Under the pieces are notes generated by a model. It was given only the letters and a program-made list of their open reading frames with translations. It did not search any database and had not been told where the DNA came from. The position numbers were made by a program, and so were the translations under genes. This document shows, piece after piece, positions 19,700 to 28,400 of a DNA stretch of 64,000 bases. The stretch lies in assembly GCF_018332455.1 (NCBI RefSeq), contig NZ_BOPZ01000019.1, forward strand, positions 1 to 64,000. Reading direction: 5' to 3'. Numbering within the stretch: the stretch's first letter is position 1; each line of letters opens with the position of its first letter. The DNA comes from Clostridium polyendosporum (GTDB lineage Bacteria > Bacillota > Clostridia > Clostridiales > Clostridiaceae).

Positions 19700-20341
19700 A
19701 TGGCAAGATTGAGTGTAAATCCAACCAGAATGGAACTAACTAAGCTCAAAAAAAGATTATCTACTGCTACAAGAGGTCATAAACTTTTAAAGGATAAACA
19801 AGATGAACTTATGAGACAATTTATAATACTTGTAAAACACAACAATGAGTTACGAAAACAAGTTGAAGAGGATCTTCAAAGTTCTTTGAAGGATTTTGTT
19901 ATGGCAAGGGCAGTTATGAGTTCAGAATTTCTTGAAGAAGCAATAGCTTATCCAAAGGAACAGATATCTGTTGAGGTTGGAAAGAAAAATATTATGAGTG
20001 TTAATGTTCCTGTGATGAACTTTAAACGACAGTTAGAGGGAGAAGAGGGAAGTATCTACCCTTACGGTTTTTTTAGTACATCTTCAGAGTTAGATGATAC
20101 TATATCAAAGCTTTATGGAATTCTTCCAAAGTTATTAGAACTTGCAGAGGTTGAAAAGAGTTGTCAGCTTATGGCTGATGAGATTGAAAAGACCAGGAGG
20201 AGAGTCAATGCTCTTGAATATATGACGATTCCTCAACTTCAGGAAACCATAAAATATATAAGAATGAAGCTTGATGAAAATGAAAGAGGGGCATTAACAA
20301 GACTTATGAAAGTGAAGTCTATGATTGAACAAAGAGGATAA
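19700..20341 (+). CDS. ntpD: V-type ATPase subunit D (central shaft)
   Basis: A 213-residue helical rotor-shaft subunit. [39 protein letters not shown] at the N-terminus and [41 protein letters not shown] at the C-terminus are the two conserved antiparallel helices of the family. It turns inside the A3B3 head and contacts F and C. It is the last gene of the operon and lies 3 bp after subunit B. A hairpin follows at 20353-20397. Confidence 0.95.
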   Translation: MARLSVNPTRMELTKLKKRLSTATRGHKLLKDKQDELMRQFIILVKHNNELRKQVEEDLQSSLKDFVMARAVMSSEFLEEAIAYPKEQISVEVGKKNIMSVNVPVMNFKRQLEGEEGSIYPYGFFSTSSELDDTISKLYGILPKLLELAEVEKSCQLMADEIEKTRRRVNALEYMTIPQLQETIKYIRMKLDENERGALTRLMKVKSMIEQRG

Positions 20342-20352
20342 GTTGTATGAAG

Positions 20353-20397
20353 AGGTAGCTTGGAATTTATAAAGTCAAGCTACCTATAATATTTTTT
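20353..20397 (+). terminator. Intrinsic terminator of the V-ATPase operon
   Basis: AGGTAGCTTG (20353-20362) pairs perfectly with CAAGCTACCT (20376-20385), 13-nt loop, followed by ATAATATTTTTTG. Confidence 0.75.
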
Positions 20398-20716
20398 GTC
20401 TGTTTTGGAATTTTTATAAGTATGATTGCCATAATATAAAAGTTGTATAAAAAGGGGTTTTTTTTGACTTATTATTAATAATTAATAATAAATTTTAATA
20501 AATTGTTTGTAATTTGAGCTTATTATGATATAATACTTAAAAAGGTTTTATAGGATTATATGAAAAAATATAGGTATTTTACTAGATTAAAATTTAGGAC
20601 AGAATAGTCTAAGATTTAAGAAAACATAATTTTAAAAAACATTCTAAATCATAAGAAGGAAAGAGTAGATAGGTTTACGGAGAAGGAAAAATGGAAAAAT
20701 ATTGGGGGGAGCAGTT
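20398..20716 (+). promoter_or_regulatory. Gap before the ArsR-type gene; possible promoter at 20507-20534
   Basis: The gap is very AT-rich. A possible promoter is TTGTAA (20507-20512), 16-bp spacer, TATAAT (20529-20534), with a long leader of about 180 nt before the coding region. I see no riboswitch-like structure in the leader. Confidence 0.4.
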
Positions 20717-21277
20717 TTGAAGGACGTTATTAAGTTAACTACATTAGAACAAATTAAGGCCTATTCTGATCCATATAGGTTAAGGATTATTACTTTCCTT
20801 AGAAACAATATGGAGGCTGCTACTGTTAAAGAAATTGCAGATAATTTAGGTGAAGTTCCTGCAAAGATTCACTATCATATTAAGAAACTTGAGAGGGCAG
20901 GAATTATAGAACTTATAAGAACTAAAGAGATTAAAGGAATAATTGCTAAGTACTATTATCTTACTGCTGATAGGTATGATATTGTTGGAGAAAATATAAC
21001 AGATCAGGCAAAACAGGTTTATAAATCAGAAGTACTAAATCTTATAAATGATTATTATGATACTTCAAGGTCTGAAGTCATTGAATCTGTAAGTGGAAGA
21101 ATAAGTGAAGGTCATCAAAGTAATAATGTTTCAATTCTCACTAGAACTGTTTATTTAACTGAAGAAGAATTTGAGATGATTAATAAAATTACTAGAGAAT
21201 TAATTGGAAAGCACGAAAAAAAGGCTGATGGACTAATTCCTTGTCACATTTTCACAGTTTTATCAAAACAAAAATAA
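20717..21277 (+). CDS. ArsR-type winged-helix regulator
   Basis: A 186-residue protein with an N-terminal winged helix (about residues 10-80): DPYRLRIITFLRNNMEAATVKEIADNLGEVPAKIHYHIKKLERAGII. The wing and C-terminal part (DRYDIVGENI and on) have helical dimer or effector-like character. No paired cysteines typical of metal-sensing ArsR proteins are present, so it is probably not a metal sensor. The start is TTG at 20717, with the G-rich site GGGGGGAG at 20704-20711 five nt upstream; a TTG at 20702 would precede that site. It is a single-gene unit. The regulated target is unknown. Confidence 0.8.
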   Translation: MKDVIKLTTLEQIKAYSDPYRLRIITFLRNNMEAATVKEIADNLGEVPAKIHYHIKKLERAGIIELIRTKEIKGIIAKYYYLTADRYDIVGENITDQAKQVYKSEVLNLINDYYDTSRSEVIESVSGRISEGHQSNNVSILTRTVYLTEEEFEMINKITRELIGKHEKKADGLIPCHIFTVLSKQK

Positions 21278-21358
21278 TATAAAGGTTAAAATATACATAT
21301 AATTGTTTTACCTTCTTAAACATATATATAGTAATACAATTGTTTAGGGGGAGTAAAT

Positions 21359-21574
21359 ATGATTAAAGTTACCATCGATATTGAACTTCTAAACCATAAA
21401 GAAGTTCTAGAAAAGAATAAAGGAAAGGCAGCAGCTACAATTTTAGCAAGCAGCCCACTAATTAAACAGCAAATTGAGGAAGAAGTGAGAAGACAAATAA
21501 TTTCAACTCTATCATATTCATTAAAACGTGGTCTTGAGGATAATGGAGTTAAAGCAAAAGTAAATATTGGATAA
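21359..21574 (+). CDS. Small conserved-looking hypothetical protein
   Basis: A 71-residue protein with an excellent ribosome site (GGGGGAG) and a terminator right after it, so it is very likely expressed. It starts with a beta-like stretch (MIKVTIDIELLN), then a charged helix (HKEVLEKNKGKAAATILASS), a second helix (IKQQIEEEVRRQIISTLSYSLKRGLEDNG) and a short final strand. It has no cysteines or membrane segment. I do not recognise a family. It lies 82 bp after the ArsR-type gene and could be cotranscribed with it. Confidence 0.65.
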   Translation: MIKVTIDIELLNHKEVLEKNKGKAAATILASSPLIKQQIEEEVRRQIISTLSYSLKRGLEDNGVKAKVNIG

Positions 21575-21578
21575 TTGG

Positions 21579-21600
21579 GGGCCTAAGTTTGGCCCTTTTT
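21579..21600 (+). terminator. Intrinsic terminator
   Basis: GGGCC (21579-21583) pairs with GGCCC (21591-21595) across a 7-nt loop, followed by a T-run. Confidence 0.8.
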
Positions 21601-21601
21601 T

Positions 21602-21667
21602 ATTTGTTACCATTTCACAAAGTAAAATCTAACTAGAGCTCATAAGGCTCGGTGCCTGGTTTTATTT
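21602..21667 (+). repeat. Family A repeat
   Basis: First hairpin ATTTCACAAAGTAAAAT and a diverged second half ending GGTGCCTGGTTTTATTTT. It directly follows a terminator. Confidence 0.65.
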
Positions 21668-21842
21668 TCAGAAATGTATAAAAAATATGATTATTTGTAA
21701 ATATTTTTATGATAAAATTTAGCATGTTGATGTTAGGTATCTTAAATATTTTTAGAGATAATAATAATAATAGTCTTTAAATATTTTAGTGCATATTTTA
21801 TAATATACATGTTGTCTCTTGACGTTGAAAAGGAGAAAAATT

Positions 21843-22796
21843 ATGTTTAACTATATTTACCCAATGATCATTTCATTTCTAGTAGTATTTTTAATTATAC
21901 CTTCATTGATGAGAATTGCTAATAAATTCGGATTTACAGATAAGCCAACTGAACGAAAAAAACACAAAGAACCAATTCCTTTAATTGGCGGAATAGGGAT
22001 GTTTATAGGGTTTTTTGTTAATTTTTTCATATTTGTTCATAATTCTAGAATTGAAAGCTTAGCAGTATTCTTTTCTTCTTTATTAATATTATTAATAGGA
22101 CTTGCAGATGACTTTTTCAAAACAAGAGGAAAAGAATTTCCAATAATGCCAAGAGCATTTATTCAAATACTGGCAGCAGTTATTATCTACAAAGCTGGAA
22201 TTGTGTTTTTAGGAATAACAAATCCTTTTAATGGACAATATGTGTTATTGCCACCAGTCCTGCAGTTTATACTAAGTATTACTTGGATATTTGGAGTTAC
22301 TACAGTAATAAATTGGTCTGATGGAATGGATGGACTTGCTGGGGGCATTTCTGCTATATCTGCTGCTACACTTTTTGTAGTAGCACTTGCAAAAAATCAA
22401 AGTGATTCAGCTATTATGTCTATACTTTTAGTGGGGGCTATTCTTGCTTTTTTAAAGTATAATCGCCATCCAGCAAAAATTTTTATGGGAGACTCTGGAG
22501 CAAATTTTTTAGGATTTATGCTGTCTATTATAGCGTTAGATGGAGCTTTTAAACAAGCAACTGTAATATCCTTATTAATACCATTTTTAGCTCTTGGGGT
22601 ACCTATATTTGATAACATTTTTGTAATATTTAAAAGATTTGCAGAAGGAAAACCTGTATATCAAGCAGACAGAAGTCAAATTCACTACAGGCTTCAACAA
22701 AAAGGGTTGACTACGAGACAAGTTGTATCCTATATATGTTTAATAAGTACTTGTTTAAGTTTATTATCCATTTTAATATTATTATTAAGACTTTAG
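21843..22796 (+). CDS. WecA/MraY-type undecaprenyl-phosphate sugar-phosphate transferase
   Basis: A 317-residue polytopic enzyme of the polyprenyl-phosphate N-acetylhexosamine-1-phosphate transferase family. The metal-binding pair DD is at residues 89-90 in GLADDFF. NWSDGMDGLAGG (about 160-171) and FMGDSGANFLGF (about 213-224) are the other catalytic-loop signatures. RSQIHYRLQQKGLTTRQ near the C-terminus is the cytoplasmic HxR-like loop. It starts teichoic-acid-like or other wall glycan synthesis by linking a sugar phosphate to undecaprenyl phosphate (TagO/WecA-like). ATG 21843 follows AAAGGAG; an upstream in-frame start includes this ribosome site and is rejected. Confidence 0.9.
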   Translation: MFNYIYPMIISFLVVFLIIPSLMRIANKFGFTDKPTERKKHKEPIPLIGGIGMFIGFFVNFFIFVHNSRIESLAVFFSSLLILLIGLADDFFKTRGKEFPIMPRAFIQILAAVIIYKAGIVFLGITNPFNGQYVLLPPVLQFILSITWIFGVTTVINWSDGMDGLAGGISAISAATLFVVALAKNQSDSAIMSILLVGAILAFLKYNRHPAKIFMGDSGANFLGFMLSIIALDGAFKQATVISLLIPFLALGVPIFDNIFVIFKRFAEGKPVYQADRSQIHYRLQQKGLTTRQVVSYICLISTCLSLLSILILLLRL

Positions 22797-22814
22797 TAAG
22801 TTACTCACTTTTAT

Positions 22815-22881
22815 TTAATTCCATTTCATAAAGTGAAATTTGGGTAAAAGTGAATATGTTCTATGCCTAGTAAGTTTTATT
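22815..22881 (+). repeat. Family A repeat
   Basis: First hairpin ATTTCATAAAGTGAAAT; second segment AAAAGTGAATATG...CTAGTAAGTTTTATTT, weakly paired. Confidence 0.65.
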
Positions 22882-22903
22882 TATTGATCAAAAGATTTAT
22901 ATG

Positions 22904-22964
22904 TAGCTTTAACTAATTGAGGGTTAGGATTTCATTAATTCTCAATAAAGTGAAGCTATTTTTT
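22904..22964 (+). terminator. Imperfect hairpin with T-run
   Basis: TAGCTTTAACTAATTGAG (22904-22921) opposes CTCAATAAAGTGAAGCTA (22941-22958), followed by six T. It probably ends the WecA-type transcript. The rest of the 380-bp gap to 23178 is AT-rich without recognisable signals. Confidence 0.5.
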
Positions 22965-23178
22965 GTTTAATAGGAATTTATATAATAAAAAATATAAATT
23001 AATTTTAACATTAGAGAATTAAATAAAAAGATTAACAAATACTTTTAATAAATAAACAGAATTAAAATTCATATGAATAAAAAAACTCTATTTTTATAGT
23101 TTTTTAAATAAAGTGTGGATTTTTCTTTCAAAACTTATAGTCAAGATTTTCAGATAATGTACTAGGAGAGTGATAAAC

Positions 23179-23700
23179 TTGAAAAAAAGAGTATTTGTTA
23201 TTCTATTAGGAATAGTTTTTTTAAGTTTTTTATTTTATTATCAAGAAGTTAATGCAATAAAGAAAGTAGATGATTCTTGGAACAGTTATTCTAGTAATAT
23301 TTATAAGATATCATTAAGATATCCAAGTAATTGGAGAATTAATCCTAAGTATTCCAATAGATATGAGGGAAGTGATGGATTTTTTCAAGTTGGTGCTATA
23401 TTAGGAGATGCTACTTCTATTGATAAAGTAGCAGAATATGAAATAAACAGTAATCTAAAACCCTATGGAACTTCTCCAAGGATTAGTAAACTGAGTATTG
23501 ATGGGCAAGAGGCTAGGCTTATTAGTCCTTCAAATGATCAATCTCAACTAATGAATAGGCAGAGTGAATTAATTATTAGATACCCTACTGAAATAAAAAT
23601 ACACGATAATAAATACAATTATTTTGTATTATGGTCTGACAAAGAACATATAGTGGAGATAGGCAACACTATAAAATTTGTGTATAGATACGGGCAGTAG
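23179..23700 (+). CDS. Exported hypothetical protein
   Basis: A 173-residue protein with a signal peptide: positively charged MKKR, a hydrophobic core (VFVILLGIVFLSFLFYY) and a likely cleavage site after EVNA (residue 26). The mature part contains YKISLRYPSNWRINPKY, a pattern shared by PsbP-like and other small secreted beta-sandwich proteins of Firmicutes, but no function follows. No lipobox cysteine is present. TTG at 23179 is chosen because AGGAG at 23164-23168 then has a 10-nt spacer; GTG at 23170 would be almost touching it. Confidence 0.65.
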   Translation: MKKRVFVILLGIVFLSFLFYYQEVNAIKKVDDSWNSYSSNIYKISLRYPSNWRINPKYSNRYEGSDGFFQVGAILGDATSIDKVAEYEINSNLKPYGTSPRISKLSIDGQEARLISPSNDQSQLMNRQSELIIRYPTEIKIHDNKYNYFVLWSDKEHIVEIGNTIKFVYRYGQ

Positions 23701-23794
23701 TCTTTAATTTTCAGTAACCTTCAAAAAAAGAAGTGTAGCAGTTTTGCTCTTTTCTAATATACTAATAGTGTATTTAATGTTGATGGAGGGGTTT

Positions 23795-24208
23795 ATGTAC
23801 TATAATAATGACTATAGTAATGACTATAGTAATGACTGGTGTAGACATGAACATTGCGATGATAAAACATCTAAAAAACATGAGAAGCATAAGCAGCCTT
23901 GTTATATGTCAAATGCATATAATCCAATGATGATGCAGTCATATCCGATGATGCATGTATGTCCAATGATGCATACTTGCCCAATGATGAAGGGGCATCC
24001 AATGATGAAGGCTTATGAAATGAAAGATAAAGCTAAATTAAGTTATAATAGAGATGAAGAAGATCGTCAATACTATCCATACTATAATTATCCATACTAT
24101 AATTATCCATATTATAATTATCCATATTATAATTATTATTACAATCCACTACCCTTGTTGTTCTTGCTTCCTTTTTTAAGAGAAGATGAGGAAAAAGAAG
24201 AAGAGTAA
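23795..24208 (+). CDS. Low-complexity coat-like protein with Met/His/Cys and Tyr/Asn repeats
   Basis: The 137-residue protein consists of repeats. After DYSNDYSND and a His/Lys-rich part (RHEHCDDKTSKKHEKHKQPC), five PMM units spaced by 3-5 residues form a Met-rich block (SYPMMHVCPMMHTCPMMKGH). Then about four YYNYP units occur in tandem, a hydrophobic PLPLLFLLPFL and an acidic tail (REDEEKEEE). This resembles spore coat proteins of clostridia. The Met/His/Cys block could bind copper-like metals, which is inference only. ATG 23795 follows GGAGGGG. A CTAATATACTAATAG stretch near 23755 could be a late sporulation (sigma-K-like) -10 element, but this is weak. Confidence 0.65.
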   Translation: MYYNNDYSNDYSNDWCRHEHCDDKTSKKHEKHKQPCYMSNAYNPMMMQSYPMMHVCPMMHTCPMMKGHPMMKAYEMKDKAKLSYNRDEEDRQYYPYYNYPYYNYPYYNYPYYNYYYNPLPLLFLLPFLREDEEKEEE

Positions 24209-24292
24209 GACAAACACTACATTACTTAGTAACCTATTATTTTGATTGGTGTTTTATCATAATAAATCAAAGCATATTATAACACTCATCTA

Positions 24293-24362
24293 TTTACTGT
24301 CATTTCGAGAAGTGAAATCTGAATAAAGCTGAGTAGACTTGATGTCTACTCAGCTTTATTTT
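24293..24362 (+). repeat. Family A repeat with the longest second stem
   Basis: First hairpin ATTTCGAGAAGTGAAAT. The second hairpin is a perfect 14-bp stem, AAAGCTGAGTAGAC and GTCTACTCAGCTTT around TTGAT, followed by ATTTTC. The stem sequence differs from other copies but pairing is perfect. Confidence 0.8.
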
Positions 24363-24545
24363 CTTCTTTTCTTTTAAGATATTTTACATAAGGTGTTTTT
24401 TTGCTTAAATTAAAAGTATTTTTCAATTTATATTATATTTTTTGACTTTTAGCACAAACTATCTACAAATGTTGTATTAAAAAATATAACATTATCAAGT
24501 ATCATCTATATATAAAACATTTAAATTTAAGGAGGTAGTCAAGTT

Positions 24546-24911
24546 ATGGGTCACGAAGATAAAAGAGTTTCAAATGATGGTAGCATACTTGGAGCTATAG
24601 TAAGGTTTATAGTAACTATAATAGTATTAGCTATAACATCATATTTAACACCAGGTTTTAGCATAGTAGGATTATGGTCATATATATTAGCAGCATTGGT
24701 AATAAGTTTAATAGATTATGCAGTAGAAAGAGTAATGGGAGTTGATGCATCACCTTTTGGAAAAGGATTTAAAGGTTTTGTTATTTCAGTAATAATATTA
24801 TATGCAGCACAATTTATAGTTCCAGGAATGAGAGTAACATTATTAGGAGCTATAATAGCTTCAATAGTTATAGGGATAGTCGATGCTATAATACCTGGTA
24901 GAACAATGTAG
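24546..24911 (+). CDS. Four-helix membrane protein, phage-holin superfamily IV (PF04020-type)
   Basis: A 121-residue protein with four hydrophobic segments: AIVRFIVTIIVLAITSYLTPGF, LWSYILAALVISLIDYAV, GFVISVIILYAAQFIVPG and LLGAIIASIVIGIVDAIIPG. The spaced TPGF and VPGM turns are typical of the YvlD-like PF04020 family. Despite the holin name, chromosomal members are not phage genes; several belong to envelope-stress regulons in Bacillus. AAGGAGG precedes ATG. The hairpin at 25051-25082 ends the transcript. The role here is unknown. Confidence 0.75.
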   Translation: MGHEDKRVSNDGSILGAIVRFIVTIIVLAITSYLTPGFSIVGLWSYILAALVISLIDYAVERVMGVDASPFGKGFKGFVISVIILYAAQFIVPGMRVTLLGAIIASIVIGIVDAIIPGRTM

Positions 24912-25050
24912 GTTATATTAATTTTTTAGCTTTTACATAATCATATTAAATGAAATTCTATGTTGTTTTAAGAAAATTTTAATGTAATTATTTATTAAAA
25001 CCAAGGGTTACGCTTGAATTTAAATTAATAATACAGTAATAAAGAATAAG

Positions 25051-25085
25051 ATGGGATGTCTCTTATCATTAAGACATCCCATTTT
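25051..25085 (+). terminator. Intrinsic terminator
   Basis: ATGGGATGTCT (25051-25061) pairs with AGACATCCCAT (25072-25082), followed by a short T-run. Nothing else is seen in the gap 24912-25212. Confidence 0.7.
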
Positions 25086-25212
25086 AAATAATCGAAGTTA
25101 TTAATTCACAATAGAAGTATAGTATTGGTGTTTAAAGTAAAATATAGATATTTTGCAAGCAAGATATTGTTTTATCTGTTTAAAGATTAACAAGATGTGT
25201 GTTTATTAAATT

Positions 25213-25803
25213 TTATTTCAATGATTCTGTCAAATTATTATTATTCTTATCTAAAACTTTTATTTCTGCTTCCGAAGAAGAATCTTTTTCAAAGGTAAAA
25301 ACTTTTATAATCCTTTTATTATCATCATAATCAAGGTTTGCTCTTAAGCTTTTTTCATTATAGCTTACATCTATAAATGAAGAAGTAGATTTTTCAAGGT
25401 CACCAAAAAAAACTACTTTTGAGGCTTTTTCGTCATTTATAACTATATATCCTATTTTTGAATTATTAGAGTTCTCTATATTTTTTGAAGGTATAAATCT
25501 ACTATGAAGAAATTTATGTTTCTCAAAAACAGTTAATCCATATTTAGAATCTTTTCTATACATTGCATATAAGAACTTATCATCATTATAAGTTTTTAAA
25601 ACTTGTATAGGTGTTTGATAAGAATCAGATAGTATACTTGTAAACTTATCCTCAGAGGAGGAACTATTTACAGTTTTTCCAAGGATACTTGTTATATTAA
25701 TTACAACTAAGAATCCTAAAATAACTATTAAGCTTATAAGTAATTTTGTACGTTTATCTAATTTCTCTTCTATTACAATCTTAATTTCATCTTGTATTCT
25801 CAT
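25213..25803 (-). CDS. Membrane-anchored hypothetical protein
   Basis: A 196-residue protein with a short charged cytoplasmic N-terminus (MRIQDEIKIVIEEKLDKR), one membrane helix (about residues 20-41, LLISLIVILGFLVVINITSILG) and a Ser/Asp/Asn-rich extracytoplasmic domain that appears mainly beta. No lipobox or catalytic motif is visible. AAGGAGATGGCTA precedes ATG on the minus strand. I do not recognise a family. It points away from the methionine operon, sharing the upstream gap that holds the SAM riboswitch on the other strand. Confidence 0.6.
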   Translation of the reverse strand: MRIQDEIKIVIEEKLDKRTKLLISLIVILGFLVVINITSILGKTVNSSSSEDKFTSILSDSYQTPIQVLKTYNDDKFLYAMYRKDSKYGLTVFEKHKFLHSRFIPSKNIENSNNSKIGYIVINDEKASKVVFFGDLEKSTSSFIDVSYNEKSLRANLDYDDNKRIIKVFTFEKDSSSEAEIKVLDKNNNNLTESLK

Positions 25804-26010
25804 TAGCCATCTCCTTTTTATTAGTGTTGTTAATATAAAATAAATAAGTCTAATTTAAAATAATCTTAGAAAATTAGAAAATAAGTTAAATATTGAATTT
25901 TCATAGAATTGTAAAATAGGTAAAAACATGTATAAGTATAATATAATTATATCAATATTAAAGATAGCTTTAAAATATTTTTATTAATTTAAATAAAATT
26001 AAACACAGTA

Positions 26011-26039
26011 TTTACATATAACATGTTATGTTGTATAAT
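26011..26039 (+). promoter_or_regulatory. Sigma-A-type promoter of the methionine-cycle operon
   Basis: TTTACA (26011-26016), 17-bp spacer, TATAAT (26034-26039). Transcription would start about 26046, just before the riboswitch. Confidence 0.75.
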
Positions 26040-26059
26040 TTATCTAAATGAATACGGAA

Positions 26060-26157
26060 CTTATCTAGAGAGGTGGAGGGACTGGCCCGGTGAAACCCAG
26101 CAACCTTATGAGAAATCGTAAAGGTGCTAAATCCTGCAGCTAATGCTGAGAGATAAG
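26060..26157 (+). ncRNA. SAM-I (S-box) riboswitch aptamer
   Basis: The conserved S-box core is clear: AGAGAGGTGGAGGGACTGGC, GAAACCCAGCAACC, AAGGTGCTAAATCC and GAGAGATAAG. Helix P1 is CTTATC (26060-26065) with GATAAG (26152-26157). The 3' strand of P1 overlaps AAGGATAT (26155-26162), which can pair exactly with ATATCCTT (26186-26193) inside the terminator. SAM binding should therefore hold P1, release the terminator and turn the methionine-cycle operon off. Confidence 0.97.
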
Positions 26158-26176
26158 GATATTTAGTGGCTTGTGC

Positions 26177-26206
26177 CCTGAAGGAATATCCTTCAGGTTT
26201 TTTTTT
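26177..26206 (+). terminator. Riboswitch-controlled terminator
   Basis: CCTGAAGG (26177-26184) and CCTTCAGG (26190-26197) with a 5-nt loop, then nine T. Mutually exclusive with the antiterminator 26155-26162/26186-26193. Confidence 0.95.
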
Positions 26207-26357
26207 ATAAAAAAAACTATAGTAAGTCTATTTTAAAGATAATTTAATATAGTCTATTATACATGGGGAAACTTTTTGTACAGTGAGGTCATGATGTAGT
26301 TGTTGAGTTACATTGAATGTACATTCAGGATTTAATGAAAATATAAGGGGGCTTTAT

Positions 26358-27245
26358 ATGTATATCAAAGATTTTTTTAATACCAAAAATGTAGTTTTTT
26401 CTTTTGAAATTTTTCCTCCTAAAAGCACTTCATCAGTTAATACTATTTATAGTACCTTAGAAGCACTTGGGGATCTTAAGCCAGATTATATAAGTGTAAC
26501 TTATGGAGCAGGAGGAAGTTTAATAGATAACAGAACAAAGGAACTTTCATCATTAGTAAAAAATAAGTATAATATTGAAGCTTTAGCTCATCTTACTTGT
26601 ATAAATTCTACAAAAGCTCACATAGAAAATATTCTTAATGATTTAAAGGAGTGCAATGTAGAAAATGTATTGGCGTTGAGAGGAGATATTAGTGATCAAG
26701 TACAAAATATTGGGGAATATAATTATGCGTATGAATTAGTTGAGCATATTAAAGATAGAAAAGGTTTTTGTATAGGAGCAGCTTGTTATCCAGAAGGTCA
26801 TATTCAATGTGAGAATTTATCAAAGGATATTGATGCTTTAAAGTATAAGGTAGATTGTGGAGCAGATTTTTTAATATCACAACTTTTCTTTGATAATAGT
26901 TTATTCTATAATTTTTTGAATAAAGCTAATCAAAGAGGGATTGCTGTTCCGGTGCAAGCTGGTATTATGCCAATTACAAATAAAAAGCAGATAGAAAAAA
27001 TAATATCTCTTTGTGGTGTTGAATTGCCAAAAAAATTCATTAAAATAATGAATAAATATGAAAATAACCCAGAGGCTCTAAGAGATGCTGGAATAGCTTA
27101 TGCTATTGAGCAGATTGTGGATTTAATTTCAACTGGTGTTAGGGGAATTCACTTATACACTATGAATAATCCGTATGTAGCTAGAAAAATTACGGAAAGT
27201 ATAAGTACGATTTTAAATTGCGTAAATAGTGAAAAATCAGTATAA
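26358..27245 (+). CDS. metF: 5,10-methylenetetrahydrofolate reductase
   Basis: A 295-residue TIM-barrel flavoenzyme that makes 5-methyl-THF, the methyl donor for MetH. Family landmarks are VVFSFEIFPPKS near the N-terminus (catalytic Glu of FEIFPP), ISVTYGAGGS, LTCINSTKAHIENIL, ALRGD, and CGADFLISQLFFDN near residue 175. ATG 26358 follows AAGGGGG; a longer in-frame start at 26313 lacks a ribosome site. It is the first gene of the SAM-riboswitch operon and makes the substrate of the fourth. Confidence 0.95.
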   Translation: MYIKDFFNTKNVVFSFEIFPPKSTSSVNTIYSTLEALGDLKPDYISVTYGAGGSLIDNRTKELSSLVKNKYNIEALAHLTCINSTKAHIENILNDLKECNVENVLALRGDISDQVQNIGEYNYAYELVEHIKDRKGFCIGAACYPEGHIQCENLSKDIDALKYKVDCGADFLISQLFFDNSLFYNFLNKANQRGIAVPVQAGIMPITNKKQIEKIISLCGVELPKKFIKIMNKYENNPEALRDAGIAYAIEQIVDLISTGVRGIHLYTMNNPYVARKITESISTILNCVNSEKSV

Positions 27246-27259
27246 ATGGAGGGAATTTT

Positions 27260-27724
27260 ATGAAAAAGGTAGAGAGTTTCGAATTAGATCATAGAAAGGT
27301 AATAGCACCTTATATTAGAAAATGCTGTACATTAGAAGGGATAATAGGAGATAAGGTATCAAAGTTTGACTTAAGATTTACACAACCAAATAAGGAGAGC
27401 ATACCTACAGGGGCGTTACATGGGCTAGAACATCTTCTTGCTGGTTTCTTAAGAGATGAGATCGATGGAATAATTGATATTTCACCAATGGGATGTAGAA
27501 CAGGATTTTATCTAATTCTTTGGGGCGATAGAGAACCACAGGAAGTTAAAAAGGCTCTTGAAAAAGGATTAAAGAAAGTATTAGAAGCAGAAGAAGTACC
27601 TGCTGCAAATGATCTTCAGTGTGGTAATTATAGAGATCTTTCATTATTTGGAGCTAAGGAATATGCAAAATATGTTTTAGAAAAAGGTTTTAATCTAAAT
27701 ATATATGGTGAGGATAATGAATAA
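27260..27724 (+). CDS. luxS: S-ribosylhomocysteine lyase (AI-2 synthase)
   Basis: The 154-residue protein has the LuxS signature HGLEH with metal ligands H54 and H58, general base E57, catalytic Cys C79 in MGCRTGFYL, and the third metal ligand C121 in LQCGNY. It converts S-ribosylhomocysteine to homocysteine and DPD, the AI-2 precursor. It lies 14 bp after metF and overlaps the MetH reactivation gene by 8 bp, so its homocysteine product feeds directly into the neighbouring MetH. This points first to methyl-cycle recycling; signalling by AI-2 cannot be judged here. No nucleosidase (Pfs) gene is in the window. Confidence 0.96.
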   Translation: MKKVESFELDHRKVIAPYIRKCCTLEGIIGDKVSKFDLRFTQPNKESIPTGALHGLEHLLAGFLRDEIDGIIDISPMGCRTGFYLILWGDREPQEVKKALEKGLKKVLEAEEVPAANDLQCGNYRDLSLFGAKEYAKYVLEKGFNLNIYGEDNE

Positions 27725-28400
27725 TTTTAATTTAACAATAGATAGAAATGAAGTTTTGAGATATCTAGGCTACAAGCAGCAGAAGATTGATGATAGAACA
27801 GAAAAACTCATAGATGAATGTATAGAAGAAATAAAAATCATTGTGAAGCCTAGATTCGTATATAACTTCTTTGAGTTAAATAAGAAAGAAGGAGCTGTTG
27901 AGTTGAAAAATAGCTCCTTGGTTCTTACAGGAAAGGATATTTATGATCACTTAAAAGATAGTATGTGCTCTGTAGTAATGGCTGTAACATTAGGTAGTGA
28001 AGTGGATAGAAAGATAAGATACTATGAAAAAGTAGATTTAGCTAGAGCTCTTGTTTTAGATGCTTGCAGCACTCAAGCAGTAGAAGAGGTATGCGATATA
28101 TTGGAAGCTAATTTAAGAAAAGAAGTGCAAAGTAAAGGAAAAAACTTAAATTGGAGGTATAGTCCTGGCTATGGAGATCTTCCCATAGATGTTCAAGGGC
28201 AGCTAATAAGAACATTAAATTGTAATGCAGCTATTGGTCTTACAGTAACTAATGATAATATAATGCTCCCTAGAAAGTCTGTGACTGCAATAATGGGAGT
28301 TGTAGAGGGAGAGATAGCAAAAAAAAGAAAAACTTGTGCAATATGTTCTAAATTTAAAGATTGTAATTTTAGGAGAGTAGGTGGAAGTTGTGGACATTAA
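27717..28400 (+). CDS. MetH reactivation-domain protein (standalone)
   Basis: A 227-residue homologue of the C-terminal activation domain of cobalamin-dependent methionine synthase. RYSPGYGDLPIDVQG near residue 150 is the SAM-binding RxxPGY motif. The C-terminal CAICSKFKDCNFRRVGGSCGH adds a four-to-five-Cys cluster that could bind a metal or Fe-S centre. In this organism the activation domain is split from MetH, which follows and overlaps by 20 bp. It should use SAM and an electron donor to rescue oxidised cob(II)alamin. ATG 27717 lies within the end of luxS after GGTGAGG. Confidence 0.9.
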   Translation: MNNFNLTIDRNEVLRYLGYKQQKIDDRTEKLIDECIEEIKIIVKPRFVYNFFELNKKEGAVELKNSSLVLTGKDIYDHLKDSMCSVVMAVTLGSEVDRKIRYYEKVDLARALVLDACSTQAVEEVCDILEANLRKEVQSKGKNLNWRYSPGYGDLPIDVQGQLIRTLNCNAAIGLTVTNDNIMLPRKSVTAIMGVVEGEIAKKRKTCAICSKFKDCNFRRVGGSCGH

